From: Cribrihabitans_A neustonicus
Lineage (GTDB): Bacteria; Pseudomonadota; Alphaproteobacteria; Rhodobacterales; Rhodobacteraceae
Length of the DNA stretch: 64,000 nucleotides
NCBI RefSeq assembly: GCF_048820895.1
Contig: NZ_JBMERQ010000011.1
Coordinates: 1 to 64,000, forward strand
Direction: 5' to 3'
Below, piece after piece: positions 15,649 to 24,752 of the stretch. The position numbers were made by a program, and so were the translations under genes. Positions within the stretch are counted from its first letter, which is position 1, and each line of letters begins with the position of its first letter. The notes beneath the pieces were generated by a model. It did not search any database, was not told the DNA's origin, and saw only the letters and a list, made by a program, of their open reading frames with translations.

Positions 15649-16908
15649 TTACGCCAACCCCACCACGTCGATCAACTTCAGCCCCTCCGGCAATTTTCCC
15701 TTCAGACCTGCAAATGCTGAGTGCTTGACCAGCACGCAGGCTACATCCGCAGCCGTCAGCGCCGCTTCCAGATCCGAAAGCACGATGCCGCCTTCGCCCA
15801 AATTGCCCGGCAGCGCATCGATATGCGGCTCCACCGCGAGCACTTGGCAGCCCAGCTTGCTGAGCTCCGAGGTGATCCCCAGGGCAGGGCTTTCCCGCAG
15901 ATCGTCGATATCCGGTTTGAACGCCAGGCCCAGGCAGGCCACCTTGATGTCTTCCATGGACCGGGACGGGTCCGCCGCCAGCACGTCCAGGACCGCCTCG
16001 CGCACCTTCTGAAGCACCCATTTGGGCTTGCCGTCATTACCGTCGCGGGCGGCGCGGATCAACTTGGCCTCATCAGGCGCCGAGGCCACAATGAACCAGG
16101 GATCCACAGCGATGCAGTGGCCGCCGACACCGGCGCCCGGCTGCAGGATATTGACGCGGGGGTGTCGGTTGGCCAGCGAAATCAGCTCCCAGACGTCGAT
16201 GCCGAACTTGTCGCAGATCACCGACAGCTCGTTGGCAAAAGCAATCTGTGCATCGCGCGAGCTGTTCTCGGTAAGCTTGCACATCTCGGCGGTCTTCGCG
16301 TCCGTGACGATGCAATCGCCCTGCACCACCTTCTTGTACATGGCAATCGCCATCTCGCTGGCGCGTTCGGTCATGCCGCCGATAATGCGGTCATTTTCCA
16401 CCAGCTCGCGCACCACATGGCCGGGCAGCACCCGCTCGGGGCAATGGGCCACCTGCACGTCGGCGGCATTGCCGGCGTCCTGCGGGAAGCTCAGATCCCG
16501 GCGCGCTTCCGCCAGCCAGGCCGCCATCTGCTCGGTGGCGCCAATTGGCGAGGTGCTTTCCAGCACCACCAGGTCGCCCGCCTTCAGCACCGGGGCAATC
16601 ATGTTGGCCGCCGACTGGATATAGCTCAGATCAGGCTCGTAGCCTTCCTTGAAGGGAGTCGGCACCGCAATGACAAAGGCCTCGGCCGGCTCAGCCTCGA
16701 GGGTGGCGCGAAGTTTGCCGTCGGTGACCGCCTTATGCACGATCCCGTCCAGCTCCGGCTCGACGATGTGGATCTTGCCCGCATTGATCGTTTCCACCAC
16801 CTTGGGGGAGACATCCACTCCGATGACTTCAATGCCCCTGGCGGCAAACAGGGCGGCGGTCGGCAGGCCAATATAGCCCAGGCCAATCATGGAAATACGG
16901 TCAAACAT
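15649..16908 (-). CDS. wecC: UDP-N-acetyl-D-mannosamine dehydrogenase
   Basis: The 419-aa enzyme oxidises UDP-ManNAc to UDP-ManNAcA with 2 NAD+. The N-terminal Rossmann fold shows MIGLGYIGLPTAALFA, followed by IHIVEPELDGIV, which is characteristic of WecC rather than Ugd. The catalytic cysteine lies in GAGVGGHCIAVDPWF near residue 270. AGGG precedes the ATG by 6-7 nt. It follows wecB by 34 bp on the same strand, so the two consecutive steps are cotranscribed. A related UDP-HexNAc uronate is possible, but the pairing with WecB supports ManNAcA. Confidence 0.92.
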   Translation of the reverse strand: MFDRISMIGLGYIGLPTAALFAARGIEVIGVDVSPKVVETINAGKIHIVEPELDGIVHKAVTDGKLRATLEAEPAEAFVIAVPTPFKEGYEPDLSYIQSAANMIAPVLKAGDLVVLESTSPIGATEQMAAWLAEARRDLSFPQDAGNAADVQVAHCPERVLPGHVVRELVENDRIIGGMTERASEMAIAMYKKVVQGDCIVTDAKTAEMCKLTENSSRDAQIAFANELSVICDKFGIDVWELISLANRHPRVNILQPGAGVGGHCIAVDPWFIVASAPDEAKLIRAARDGNDGKPKWVLQKVREAVLDVLAADPSRSMEDIKVACLGLAFKPDIDDLRESPALGITSELSKLGCQVLAVEPHIDALPGNLGEGGIVLSDLEAALTAADVACVLVKHSAFAGLKGKLPEGLKLIDVVGLA

Positions 16909-16942
16909 CTTGCCCTCGCTCTCCGGTTTTTTTGTAGTCTGC

Positions 16943-18058
16943 TCAGTCGCGGGTCAGCGCAGCGGCAATCCGTTCGGAGGCCTTGCCGTCGCCATAGGGA
17001 TTCAGCGCGCGGGCCATCTCGTCATAGGCCTGCGGATCGGTCAGCAGCCGCAGCGCCTCGCTGCGGATCTTCTCCGGGTCGGTTCCGACCAGGCGCACGG
17101 TGCCTGCATCGACCGCTTCCGGGCGCTCGGTGGTGTCGCGCATGACCAGAACCGGTTTGCCGAGGCTCGGCGCCTCTTCCTGCACACCGCCGGAATCGGT
17201 GATCAGGAAATGCGACCGCCGCATCAGCCAGACAAAGGGCAGGTAATCCTGCGGCTCGATCAGATGCACCGCCGTGGCATCTCCCAGGATCCGCTTCACC
17301 GGCTCCTGCACATTGGGGTTCAAATGCACCGGGTAAACGATCTGCACATCGCTCTCTTCGCTGATCCCGCGCAGTGCCTGGCAGATATTCTCGAACCCCT
17401 GGCCGAAGTTTTCCCGCCGGTGGCCGGTCACCAGGATCATCCGCTTGCCCTCCTCCAGGAAGGGGAAACGGGCCTGCACCGCTTCGTCCAGCGCCGCATC
17501 ATTGTCGAACTGGGCTACAACCTGCTGCAGCGCATCGATCACCGTATTGCCGGTGACCACGATATTCTTGTCCGCCACATTCTCGGCCAGCAGGCTCTGG
17601 CGAGCGGTTTCGGTGGGGGCGAAATGCAGGTCGGCCATCCGTCCCACCAGCATGCGGTTCATCTCTTCCGGCCAGGGCGCGTAGATATTCCCGGTGCGCA
17701 GCCCGGCTTCGACATGGCCGACGCTCACCTGGGCGTAAAATGCCGCCATGGCTGCCGCCATCGTGGTCGTGGTATCGCCATGCACGAGCAGCCGGTCGTA
17801 ATGATTTTCCTTTAGAACGTCCCGCAACGCGAGGATGATTCGGGAGGTGATGTCGGTCAGGTCCTGGCCCGGCTTCATCACGTTCAGGTCGAACCGCGGG
17901 GTGATTCCGAACAGCTGCAACACCTGGTCCAACATCTCGCGGTGCTGTGCAGTCACGCACACGTCGACCTGAAGCCCTTCCGTCGCTTGCAATTTTTTCA
18001 CGACGGGTGCCATCTTGATGGCCTCCGGGCGGGTGCCAAACACCATGAGTATTTTCAA
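16943..18058 (-). CDS. wecB: UDP-N-acetylglucosamine 2-epimerase (non-hydrolysing)
   Basis: The 371-aa enzyme converts UDP-GlcNAc to UDP-ManNAc. It has the family signature FGTRPEAIKMAPV at the N-terminus, HGDTTTTMAAAMAAF, VGHVEAGLRTGN, VTGHRRENFG and DSGGVQEEAPSLGKPVLV, all in the expected order. The start is a TTG at 18058 rather than the ATG four codons later, because TTG gives the family's usual MKILxVFGTRPE opening and has AGGGG 6 nt upstream; the weak start codon may limit expression. First gene of the wecB-wecC-manC run and divergent from glmM. Confidence 0.93.
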   Translation of the reverse strand: MKILMVFGTRPEAIKMAPVVKKLQATEGLQVDVCVTAQHREMLDQVLQLFGITPRFDLNVMKPGQDLTDITSRIILALRDVLKENHYDRLLVHGDTTTTMAAAMAAFYAQVSVGHVEAGLRTGNIYAPWPEEMNRMLVGRMADLHFAPTETARQSLLAENVADKNIVVTGNTVIDALQQVVAQFDNDAALDEAVQARFPFLEEGKRMILVTGHRRENFGQGFENICQALRGISEESDVQIVYPVHLNPNVQEPVKRILGDATAVHLIEPQDYLPFVWLMRRSHFLITDSGGVQEEAPSLGKPVLVMRDTTERPEAVDAGTVRLVGTDPEKIRSEALRLLTDPQAYDEMARALNPYGDGKASERIAAALTRD

Positions 18059-18261
18059 CTTCTGCCCCTCACTGAAACACGTTCGAATCGTGCGTCTATT
18101 ATCAACCCTAGATTGAATTGCAAGCTAGCATATTTCCGCAATTACCTTGCGCAAAAACAGGCCAGGCGGATTGCGAAGCGGCCAGCCTGCCGCTAGTAGA
18201 AGGCCGGAATAACCGGCCCGGCACCGGGCTGCAGGAGAGCAGGTACAAAGGATCGGCAGCT
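18059..18261. promoter_or_regulatory. Divergent promoter region wecB / glmM
   Basis: This 203-bp gap serves two divergent sugar-nucleotide genes. Its left half (about 18090-18160) is AT-rich relative to the surroundings and includes TTGCGCAA (18153-18160), a small perfect palindrome, and an AATTGCAAGC/TTGC-rich stretch. Shared control of the amino-sugar supply genes from here is likely, but no individual -10/-35 pair is certain. Confidence 0.5.
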
Positions 18262-19602
18262 ATGACAAGGCAGTATTTCGGCACCGACGGCATCCGTGGC
18301 CGGGCCAACACAGGTCCGATGACCGCGCCCTTCATGGTTCAGCTCGCTGCCGCCGTCGGCCAGTATTTCAACGCCACCTCTCAGACCCGGCGGGTGGTGA
18401 TCGGCAAGGACACCCGGCGCTCCTGCTACATGCTGGAGAACGCCCTCACCGCGGGCTTCACTGCGGCCGGCATGGACGTCTTCGCGCTCGGCCCGCTGCC
18501 GACCCCGGCCGTGGGCCTGCTGACCCGCTCGATGCGTGCGGACCTCGGCGTGATGATTTCCGCCAGCCACAACCCGCACCACGATAACGGCATTAAGTTC
18601 TTTGGCCCCGACGGCTTCAAACTGTCGGATGCCGCCGAGCAGGAGATCGAGGCCATTCTGAAAGCCGGAGCCGGCTCCACGGACACGGACCATCTCGGCC
18701 AGGTCACCCGGCTGAACGATTCCGCTGCGCGTTACGTGGAATATGCCAAGACCACCCTCTCCGGCGGCACCCGGCTGGACGGGCTGAAGATCGTGATCGA
18801 TTGCGCCAACGGCGCCGCCTACAAGGCCGCGCCGGAAGTGCTCTGGGAATTGGGCGCCGAAGTGATCCCGGTCGGGGTCACCCCGAACGGCTACAACATC
18901 AACGACGGCTGCGGCTCCACCAGCCCCGGGCTCGCGGCCAGGACGGTGCTGGAGACCGGAGCCGACCTGGCCATCTGCCTGGACGGCGACGCGGACCGCA
19001 TCATCATGCTGGATGAAACCGGCACGGTGGTGGACGGCGACCAGATCATGGCGCTTCTGGCCTCCAGCTGGGCCCGCAGGGGGCAGCTCAACCACAACAC
19101 GCTCGTGGCCACGGTGATGTCGAACCTCGGCCTGGAGAACTATCTGGCGGACCAGGGCATCACCCTGCGCCGCACCGCAGTGGGCGACCGCTACGTGGTC
19201 GAGGAAATGCGCCAGGGCGGCTTCAACATGGGCGGCGAGCAATCCGGCCACATCGTGATCACCGACAACACCACCACCGGAGACGGGCTGCTGGCCGGCC
19301 TGCAAGTGCTGGCGCTGCTGAAGGAAACCGGCGAGCCGGCCAGCCGCCTCGCCAGCCAGTTCACCCCGGTGCCGCAGCTGCTGCAGAACGTCCGCTACGC
19401 GCCGGGGCAGAACCCGCTGGACCAGGCCGCGGTGCAGGACGCAATCCGCCGCGGCGAGGCCGAACTGAACGGCAGCGGCCGCCTGCTGATCCGCAAGTCC
19501 GGCACCGAGCCGCTGATCCGGGTGATGGGCGAAAGCCCGGACGAGGCGCTGCTGCAGCAAGTCGTCGCCAATGTGGCACAGACAGTAGCCGAGGCCGGGT
19601 GA
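18262..19602 (+). CDS. glmM: Phosphoglucosamine mutase
   Basis: The 446-aa enzyme interconverts glucosamine-6-phosphate and glucosamine-1-phosphate. Diagnostic features are YFGTDGIRGRAN at the N-terminus, the phosphoserine loop MISASHNPHHDNGIKFFG (Ser102, the same number as in E. coli GlmM), the metal loop LDGDADRIIM, GGEQSGHIV for sugar binding, and RKSGTEPLIRVM for phosphate binding. Length is standard. This is normally a chromosomal housekeeping gene, so a plasmid copy probably boosts UDP-GlcNAc supply for the glycans here, together with glmS at 32.8 kb. It overlaps the next GT4 gene by 4 bp. Confidence 0.94.
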   Translation: MTRQYFGTDGIRGRANTGPMTAPFMVQLAAAVGQYFNATSQTRRVVIGKDTRRSCYMLENALTAGFTAAGMDVFALGPLPTPAVGLLTRSMRADLGVMISASHNPHHDNGIKFFGPDGFKLSDAAEQEIEAILKAGAGSTDTDHLGQVTRLNDSAARYVEYAKTTLSGGTRLDGLKIVIDCANGAAYKAAPEVLWELGAEVIPVGVTPNGYNINDGCGSTSPGLAARTVLETGADLAICLDGDADRIIMLDETGTVVDGDQIMALLASSWARRGQLNHNTLVATVMSNLGLENYLADQGITLRRTAVGDRYVVEEMRQGGFNMGGEQSGHIVITDNTTTGDGLLAGLQVLALLKETGEPASRLASQFTPVPQLLQNVRYAPGQNPLDQAAVQDAIRRGEAELNGSGRLLIRKSGTEPLIRVMGESPDEALLQQVVANVAQTVAEAG

Positions 19603-21164
19603 GCCGCAGCCCGGAAGATTTCCGGTCTGGTTTGCAGGCAGCCGCGGAAGTACTGCGCTCCCGCGGCCGCCTGGCATCGGAGCTGCAGCTGCAGCGTCAC
19701 GCTTACCGGTGCGCAGGCGATGCCGGCAGCCTGTGGCGGCTGCTGCACCAAGCCCAGCACGCAGGCGATCCTGACACCGCGCTCGCGCTCTACCGGGATC
19801 TCCTCGCGGTCTTGGAGCCGGAGCGAGGCGCGGCCGCTGCTGAAGCCCTCCGCATCCTGGCGCAGGAGCCGGTGGCCGCCCTGCACCTGGCGGACAGCCT
19901 CCCCGCCCCGCCCCCCGGACCGCTGAATCCCGTCCCCGGGCGGGCCGCCTACCTGCTGAACTATGCCCTGCCGCAGGTGGTCAACGGATACACCCTGCGC
20001 GGCCAGGCCATTGCCGCCGCCTTGAAAGGCCACGGGGTTGATCTGGTCTGCCTGACCCGGCCGGGCTTCCCCCTCGACCGCTCCCCGCCGCAAGCCTTCC
20101 GCCCCGCCGACCGCGTGGCCGGGGTTGAATACCTGCACGAGGCGCTGCCGGTGCTGGAGGGGTTTTCCGGGATTTCCCCCTATCTGGCCGCCGCCGCGCG
20201 GGCGCTGGAGCACCGCCTGCGCGCTCTGCGCCCGCAGGCGGTGCTTGCCGCCTCGAACTTCCAGATTGCCCTGCCCGGGCTGATCGCCGCCCGGCGTCTC
20301 GGCCTGCCGTTCTGCTACGAGGTGCGCGGCTTCTGGGAACTCACCCAGCTGTCGGCCGACCCCGGCCTCGCGGGCACCCTGTTCTACCGGTTGCAGCATG
20401 CCCTGGAATGCCGCACCGCGGCGCAGGCGGACCATGTCTTTACCCTGGGCGCCCCGATGCGGGAAGAGCTGATCCGGCGCGGCGTGGCCGCGGAGCGCAT
20501 CACCCTGGCGCCCAACGGCTGCGACAGCGCGGAATTCAACCCGCAGCTGCACGGCACCGCGCTGGCGGACCGATACGGCATCCCGCCGGGGGTGCCGGTG
20601 ATCGGCTACATCGGAAGCTTCGTGCAATATGAGGGGCTGGACGATCTGATCCGCGCCTGCACCCTGCTGCAGAAGCAGGGCCAGGACTTCCGCCTGCTGC
20701 TGGCGGGCAGCGGGCCGGATGAAGGGGACATCCTGCGTGCTGCCTCGGAGTCCGGGTTGGGAGACCGGCTGATCCTGCCCGGAAAGCTCCCGCATGAGGC
20801 GGTCGCCGCGCATTACGCGCTGATCGGCATCGCCACCTTCCCGCGCAAGCCGCAGCCGGTCACCGAACTGGTGCCGCCGCTGAAGCCGCTGGAGGCGATG
20901 GCGATGGAAAAGGCGGTGGTGGTTTCCTCTGTGCAGCCGCTTGCTGAAATGGTCACGGATGGCAGAACCGGCCTTGTCTTCAGGAAAGGCGATACGGAAG
21001 ATCTAGCCCGCGCCTTGGCCCGGCTGACCGCCGATCCCGCGCTCGCCGCCCGCTTGGGCAAGGCAGGGCGCGCATGGGTGGCAAGGGAGCGCAGCTGGGA
21101 AAAAACCGCCGCGGTGATGGCCCGCACGCTCGGCGGCTCCGCCGAGGGGGGGACCCTGCGATGA
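19599..21164 (+). CDS. Family 4 glycosyltransferase
   Basis: The 521-aa protein has an N-terminal helical, TPR-like region of about 100 residues, then two Rossmann domains of a GT-B glycosyltransferase. Markers are VNGYTLRGQAIAAALKGHGV, LPFCYEVRGFWEL, APNGCDSAEFNP, and the C-terminal FPRKPQPVTELVPPLKPLEAMA with its E-x7-E-like nucleotide-sugar site. It starts with GTG overlapping the glmM stop (GTGA), so the two are translationally coupled. It is a paralogue of the gene at 36354-37928: the segments around LTRPGFP, RGFWEL and PLKP-EAMA align. Donor sugar unknown. Confidence 0.88.
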   Translation: MSRSPEDFRSGLQAAAEVLRSRGRLASELQLQRHAYRCAGDAGSLWRLLHQAQHAGDPDTALALYRDLLAVLEPERGAAAAEALRILAQEPVAALHLADSLPAPPPGPLNPVPGRAAYLLNYALPQVVNGYTLRGQAIAAALKGHGVDLVCLTRPGFPLDRSPPQAFRPADRVAGVEYLHEALPVLEGFSGISPYLAAAARALEHRLRALRPQAVLAASNFQIALPGLIAARRLGLPFCYEVRGFWELTQLSADPGLAGTLFYRLQHALECRTAAQADHVFTLGAPMREELIRRGVAAERITLAPNGCDSAEFNPQLHGTALADRYGIPPGVPVIGYIGSFVQYEGLDDLIRACTLLQKQGQDFRLLLAGSGPDEGDILRAASESGLGDRLILPGKLPHEAVAAHYALIGIATFPRKPQPVTELVPPLKPLEAMAMEKAVVVSSVQPLAEMVTDGRTGLVFRKGDTEDLARALARLTADPALAARLGKAGRAWVARERSWEKTAAVMARTLGGSAEGGTLR

Positions 21165-21290
21165 GCGGGCTGTGCCCCGGAGCGGTTTACGGCCTGCGCG
21201 GCAAAGGCTATCCAGGGCAGGCCTCTTGCCGAACCATTTCCAAACCGGACACGGGCCGTTCTCATTGCTACAGCTTGGGCGCCTCACATC

Positions 21291-24200
21291 ATGCACTCTG
21301 AAGAGACCCGCAACGGGCTGATCCAGGCCGCCCGGACGCTGGAGCATCTGGGACGGGCGGACTCCGCTATCGCGCTACTGCAGGCTACGGCGCAAGGCTG
21401 CCGCGACACAGCCCTTCTGCGCGCGTTGCAAAAGACCGCTGAACGCGGGCAAGACCTGCAAACGGCCCAGGCAGCCTTGCAGCAACTGGAAGACATCCTC
21501 GGCCCGCACAGCCCCGAAATGGACCGGATCCGCAGCAGCCGCCACATCTGCGTGGACTCCGGTTGGAATACCGGCACACCGCGGATTGCCGGCATCATGG
21601 ATGAATTCACCGCCGCCAGCTTTGCCCCGGAGTGCGTGTATCTGCCCCTCGATCCGCACCGCAGCATCGCCCAGCTGACGCAGTTCCGCCCGGCGCTGGT
21701 ATTTGTCGAATCCGCCTGGCACGGCAGTGGCGGCGCCTGGAACCGCATGATCAGCACCCCCGCGCCGCCGCTCACCGCGATGCTTGACTGGTGCCGCCAG
21801 AACGGCATTCCATCGGTGTTCTGGAACAAGGAAGACCCGGTTCACTTCCACACGTTCCTAGCGGCCGCGCGCCTGTGCGACTTTGTCTTCACTACCGACC
21901 TGGACCGGATCCCCGCCTACAAGGACGCGCTGGGGCACGAGCGGATCCACTTCCTGCCGTTTGCAGCCCAGCCCCAAATGCACAACCCGGTCGCCGCCGG
22001 GCCGCGCAAGGACGCCTTCAACTTCGCCGGTTCCTACTACCTGCGCTACCCCGAGCGCCAGCGCGACCTTGCCACCATGGTCGAAACCGCCCGCGCCCTG
22101 CGGCCGGTAGAGATCTACGACCGGCACCACGGCCAGGATCACCCGCACTACGCCTTCCCGGACACCTACCGGCCAATGATCCTGGGCGCGCTGCCGTTTT
22201 CCGCGATCAGCGCGGCCTACAAGAGCTATCGCTACGGTATTAACATCAACACCATCAAGCAGTCGCAGACCATGTTTGCCCGCAGGGTATACGAACTGAT
22301 GGCCTCGAACACCGTAGTGGCGAGCAACTTCTCCCGCGGCCAAAGGATGCTGTTCGGCGATCTGACAATCTGTTCGGATCAGCCCGCCCGGCTGTCCGAA
22401 GCCTTGAATGCGCTCACTGCGGATGACACGAGATACCGCAAATTCCGGCTGCTGGGCCTGCGCAAGGTGTTGCAGGAGCACAGCTATGCCGCGCGCCTTT
22501 GCTACGTCCTCGCCAAGGTCACCGGCCGGCCCTTCGCACCAAGCCTGCCGGCCGCCGCCCTGATCGCCGCGGCCGCCACCGCAGAGGAGGCTGGCCGGCT
22601 GACTGCCGCCTTCCGGGCCCAGGCTCACCGCCGCAAGCACCTGTTCCTGCTCGCTCCCGAAAGCCACGCCGCCGACGGCAGCGATGTCTCGGTGTTCCGC
22701 GGGGCGGACAGCCTGCTGGCGGCGTTTGAAAAGCGGCGCGGCGAATTTGCCTTTGTAGGCTGTCTCGACCCGGCGGATTTCTACGGTGAGCACTATTTGA
22801 CCGACCTGCTGCTCGCGCCCCGCTACAGCGATGCGGAGGGGTTCTCGAAGGGCTGCCATTTCCAGGCCACAGGCAAGGGCGCCGCCCTGCAAGACGCGAA
22901 CCTGCGCTATTCCTACACCCGTTCTATGCGGCTTGCCGCCGGCCTGCTGCGCAGCCGACACCTGACCGGCAGCCTGCTGGCAGACTGTCTGCGCGACCCG
23001 ACTTCGGCCACCGCCGGGGACCTGCGCATCCTCGCCATCGACGAGTTCAACTACTGCCGCAACGGTGCTGCGGATTCCGCGTCACAGGCGCTGGCCCGCG
23101 ATATGGAATTGCCCGGCCAAGGCGCGCCGCTGGGCCGCTTCTATGATATTGCGGAGGCGCTGCCCGCCGCCAAACCACGGCCGCGCCCGCAAGCCGCGCC
23201 CGCCCTGACCGCTGCGGAATTCTGCGACGAAGCCATTCTGCCCGCCAACAAGCCCCTGGCCAAGCATCTGCAGGACGGGCGGCTCGTGATCACCTCGCGG
23301 CAAGACAGCATCACGCCCGCAGAAATCTGGATGGCGCGCAAATATCCGCGTGCGGCGCTCAATCTAGAGCGCAACAGCTGGTTCCGCTTCAGCCTCGAAC
23401 GCAGCCTGCCGCAGGGCCAGCTGATCTGCAGATATTATGATAGCAGCGGCCGCGAAATCGGCCATTCGCTGTTCGCCAAGGGCGGGCGCCATGCCCTGGC
23501 GCTGCCGGAAGCCTGCACCCAGGTCCGCTTCGGCCTGCGGCTGTGCGGCGCCGGAACGCTGGCGCTGTCGGATCTGACCTTCGGCGATCAGGCGGAGTTT
23601 CCCCCGGTCATCGCGGGCCGCTCCGGCATCCTGGTCCTGACCAAACAATACCCCTCCAGCGGGGACCTTTACAAATACGGGTTCCTGCACAGCCGGATCC
23701 GGGGCTACCGCCGCCAGGGGCTTGAGGTTGACGTTTTCCGCCTCAACCCCAGCAGCGCGGCACCCTATGACGAGTTCGAGAACATCGACGTCGCCACAGG
23801 CGATGCCGCGCTTCTGGACGCTACCCTGCGCAGCGGCCGTTATGGGCATGTCCTGGTGCACCTTCAGGACCCGGAGATGTGGGAGGTGCTGAAGAAACAT
23901 CTGCACAGGATCCGGGTAACGATCTGGATCCACGGCGCCGAGATCCAGCATTGGCGGCGGCGCGCCTTCGAATTCCCCCGCCTGTCCGCCGCCCAGGTCG
24001 AGCGGAAGAAACAGCAGGCCGGAGCATACCTTGACATGTGGCGGGAAGTCTTCTCCAGCCCGGAAGCAAATCTGCATCTCGTCTTCGTCTCGCGCTCTCT
24101 GCTGGAAGAAGCCACCGAGGATGTCGGTCGGCCAGCGCCGCAGGGCCGCCATTCGGTCATCCACAACTACATCGATGGAGAGATCTTCCGCCACGTTCCC

Positions 24201-24752
24201 AAGTCTGCCGAAGACCGCTTCCGCCTGCTGTCCATCCGGCCCTATGCCGGACGCAAATACGCAAACGACCTGACCGCAGCCGCCATCACCGTCCTCTCCC
24301 GCAGGCCGGGCTTCGATGCCTTCGCGATCACCATTGCCGGCGGCGGCCCGGATTTCGAGGCGGAGACCGAAGCGCTGCGGCACTTTCCCAACGTGACATT
24401 GCGCGAGGGCTTTCTGACTCATGCGGAGATCGCGGCACTGCACCGCGGCCACGGGGTCTTCCTCACCCCGACCCGCTGGGACAGCCAGGGCGTGTCCCGG
24501 GATGAAGCCATGGCCTCGGGCCTGGTCCCGGTCTCCACCCGCACCGCCGCCGTGCCCGAATTCATGGACGAAGGCTGCGGCATTCTCACCCCGCCCGAAG
24601 ATGCGGCGGCGCTTGCAGAGGCCATCGAAAGCCTGTCCTCGGATCCGGATTTGTTCCTGCGCCTGTCCCAGGCCGCCGCGGCGCGGGTGCGGGCGCAATC
24701 CGGCTTTCAGAACACCATCGCACGCGAAATTGCCCTGATCAGAACCCTATGA
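21291..24752 (+). CDS. Multidomain glycosyltransferase (CgeB-like + degenerate GT2 + GT4)
   Basis: The 1153-aa protein has several modules. Residues ~95-420 are a CgeB-like GT-B unit (GIMDEFTAASFAPEC, VFWNKEDPVHFHTF, KQSQTMFARRVYELMA). Residues ~430-600 resemble the tail of a GT2 (LDPADFYGEHYLTDLLLA), but the DxD aspartates are missing. Then comes a beta-rich, carbohydrate-module-like stretch (~670-770) and a C-terminal GT4 (~775-1150; VTIWIHGAEIQHW, HNYIDGEIF, DSQGVSRDEAMASGLVPVST). It overlaps the next gene by 4 bp; that gene repeats the same module order. Two active transferase domains in one chain suggest alternating addition of two sugars. No clear Shine-Dalgarno sequence precedes the ATG. 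Confidence 0.85.
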   Translation: MHSEETRNGLIQAARTLEHLGRADSAIALLQATAQGCRDTALLRALQKTAERGQDLQTAQAALQQLEDILGPHSPEMDRIRSSRHICVDSGWNTGTPRIAGIMDEFTAASFAPECVYLPLDPHRSIAQLTQFRPALVFVESAWHGSGGAWNRMISTPAPPLTAMLDWCRQNGIPSVFWNKEDPVHFHTFLAAARLCDFVFTTDLDRIPAYKDALGHERIHFLPFAAQPQMHNPVAAGPRKDAFNFAGSYYLRYPERQRDLATMVETARALRPVEIYDRHHGQDHPHYAFPDTYRPMILGALPFSAISAAYKSYRYGININTIKQSQTMFARRVYELMASNTVVASNFSRGQRMLFGDLTICSDQPARLSEALNALTADDTRYRKFRLLGLRKVLQEHSYAARLCYVLAKVTGRPFAPSLPAAALIAAAATAEEAGRLTAAFRAQAHRRKHLFLLAPESHAADGSDVSVFRGADSLLAAFEKRRGEFAFVGCLDPADFYGEHYLTDLLLAPRYSDAEGFSKGCHFQATGKGAALQDANLRYSYTRSMRLAAGLLRSRHLTGSLLADCLRDPTSATAGDLRILAIDEFNYCRNGAADSASQALARDMELPGQGAPLGRFYDIAEALPAAKPRPRPQAAPALTAAEFCDEAILPANKPLAKHLQDGRLVITSRQDSITPAEIWMARKYPRAALNLERNSWFRFSLERSLPQGQLICRYYDSSGREIGHSLFAKGGRHALALPEACTQVRFGLRLCGAGTLALSDLTFGDQAEFPPVIAGRSGILVLTKQYPSSGDLYKYGFLHSRIRGYRRQGLEVDVFRLNPSSAAPYDEFENIDVATGDAALLDATLRSGRYGHVLVHLQDPEMWEVLKKHLHRIRVTIWIHGAEIQHWRRRAFEFPRLSAAQVERKKQQAGAYLDMWREVFSSPEANLHLVFVSRSLLEEATEDVGRPAPQGRHSVIHNYIDGEIFRHVPKSAEDRFRLLSIRPYAGRKYANDLTAAAITVLSRRPGFDAFAITIAGGGPDFEAETEALRHFPNVTLREGFLTHAEIAALHRGHGVFLTPTRWDSQGVSRDEAMASGLVPVSTRTAAVPEFMDEGCGILTPPEDAAALAEAIESLSSDPDLFLRLSQAAAARVRAQSGFQNTIAREIALIRTL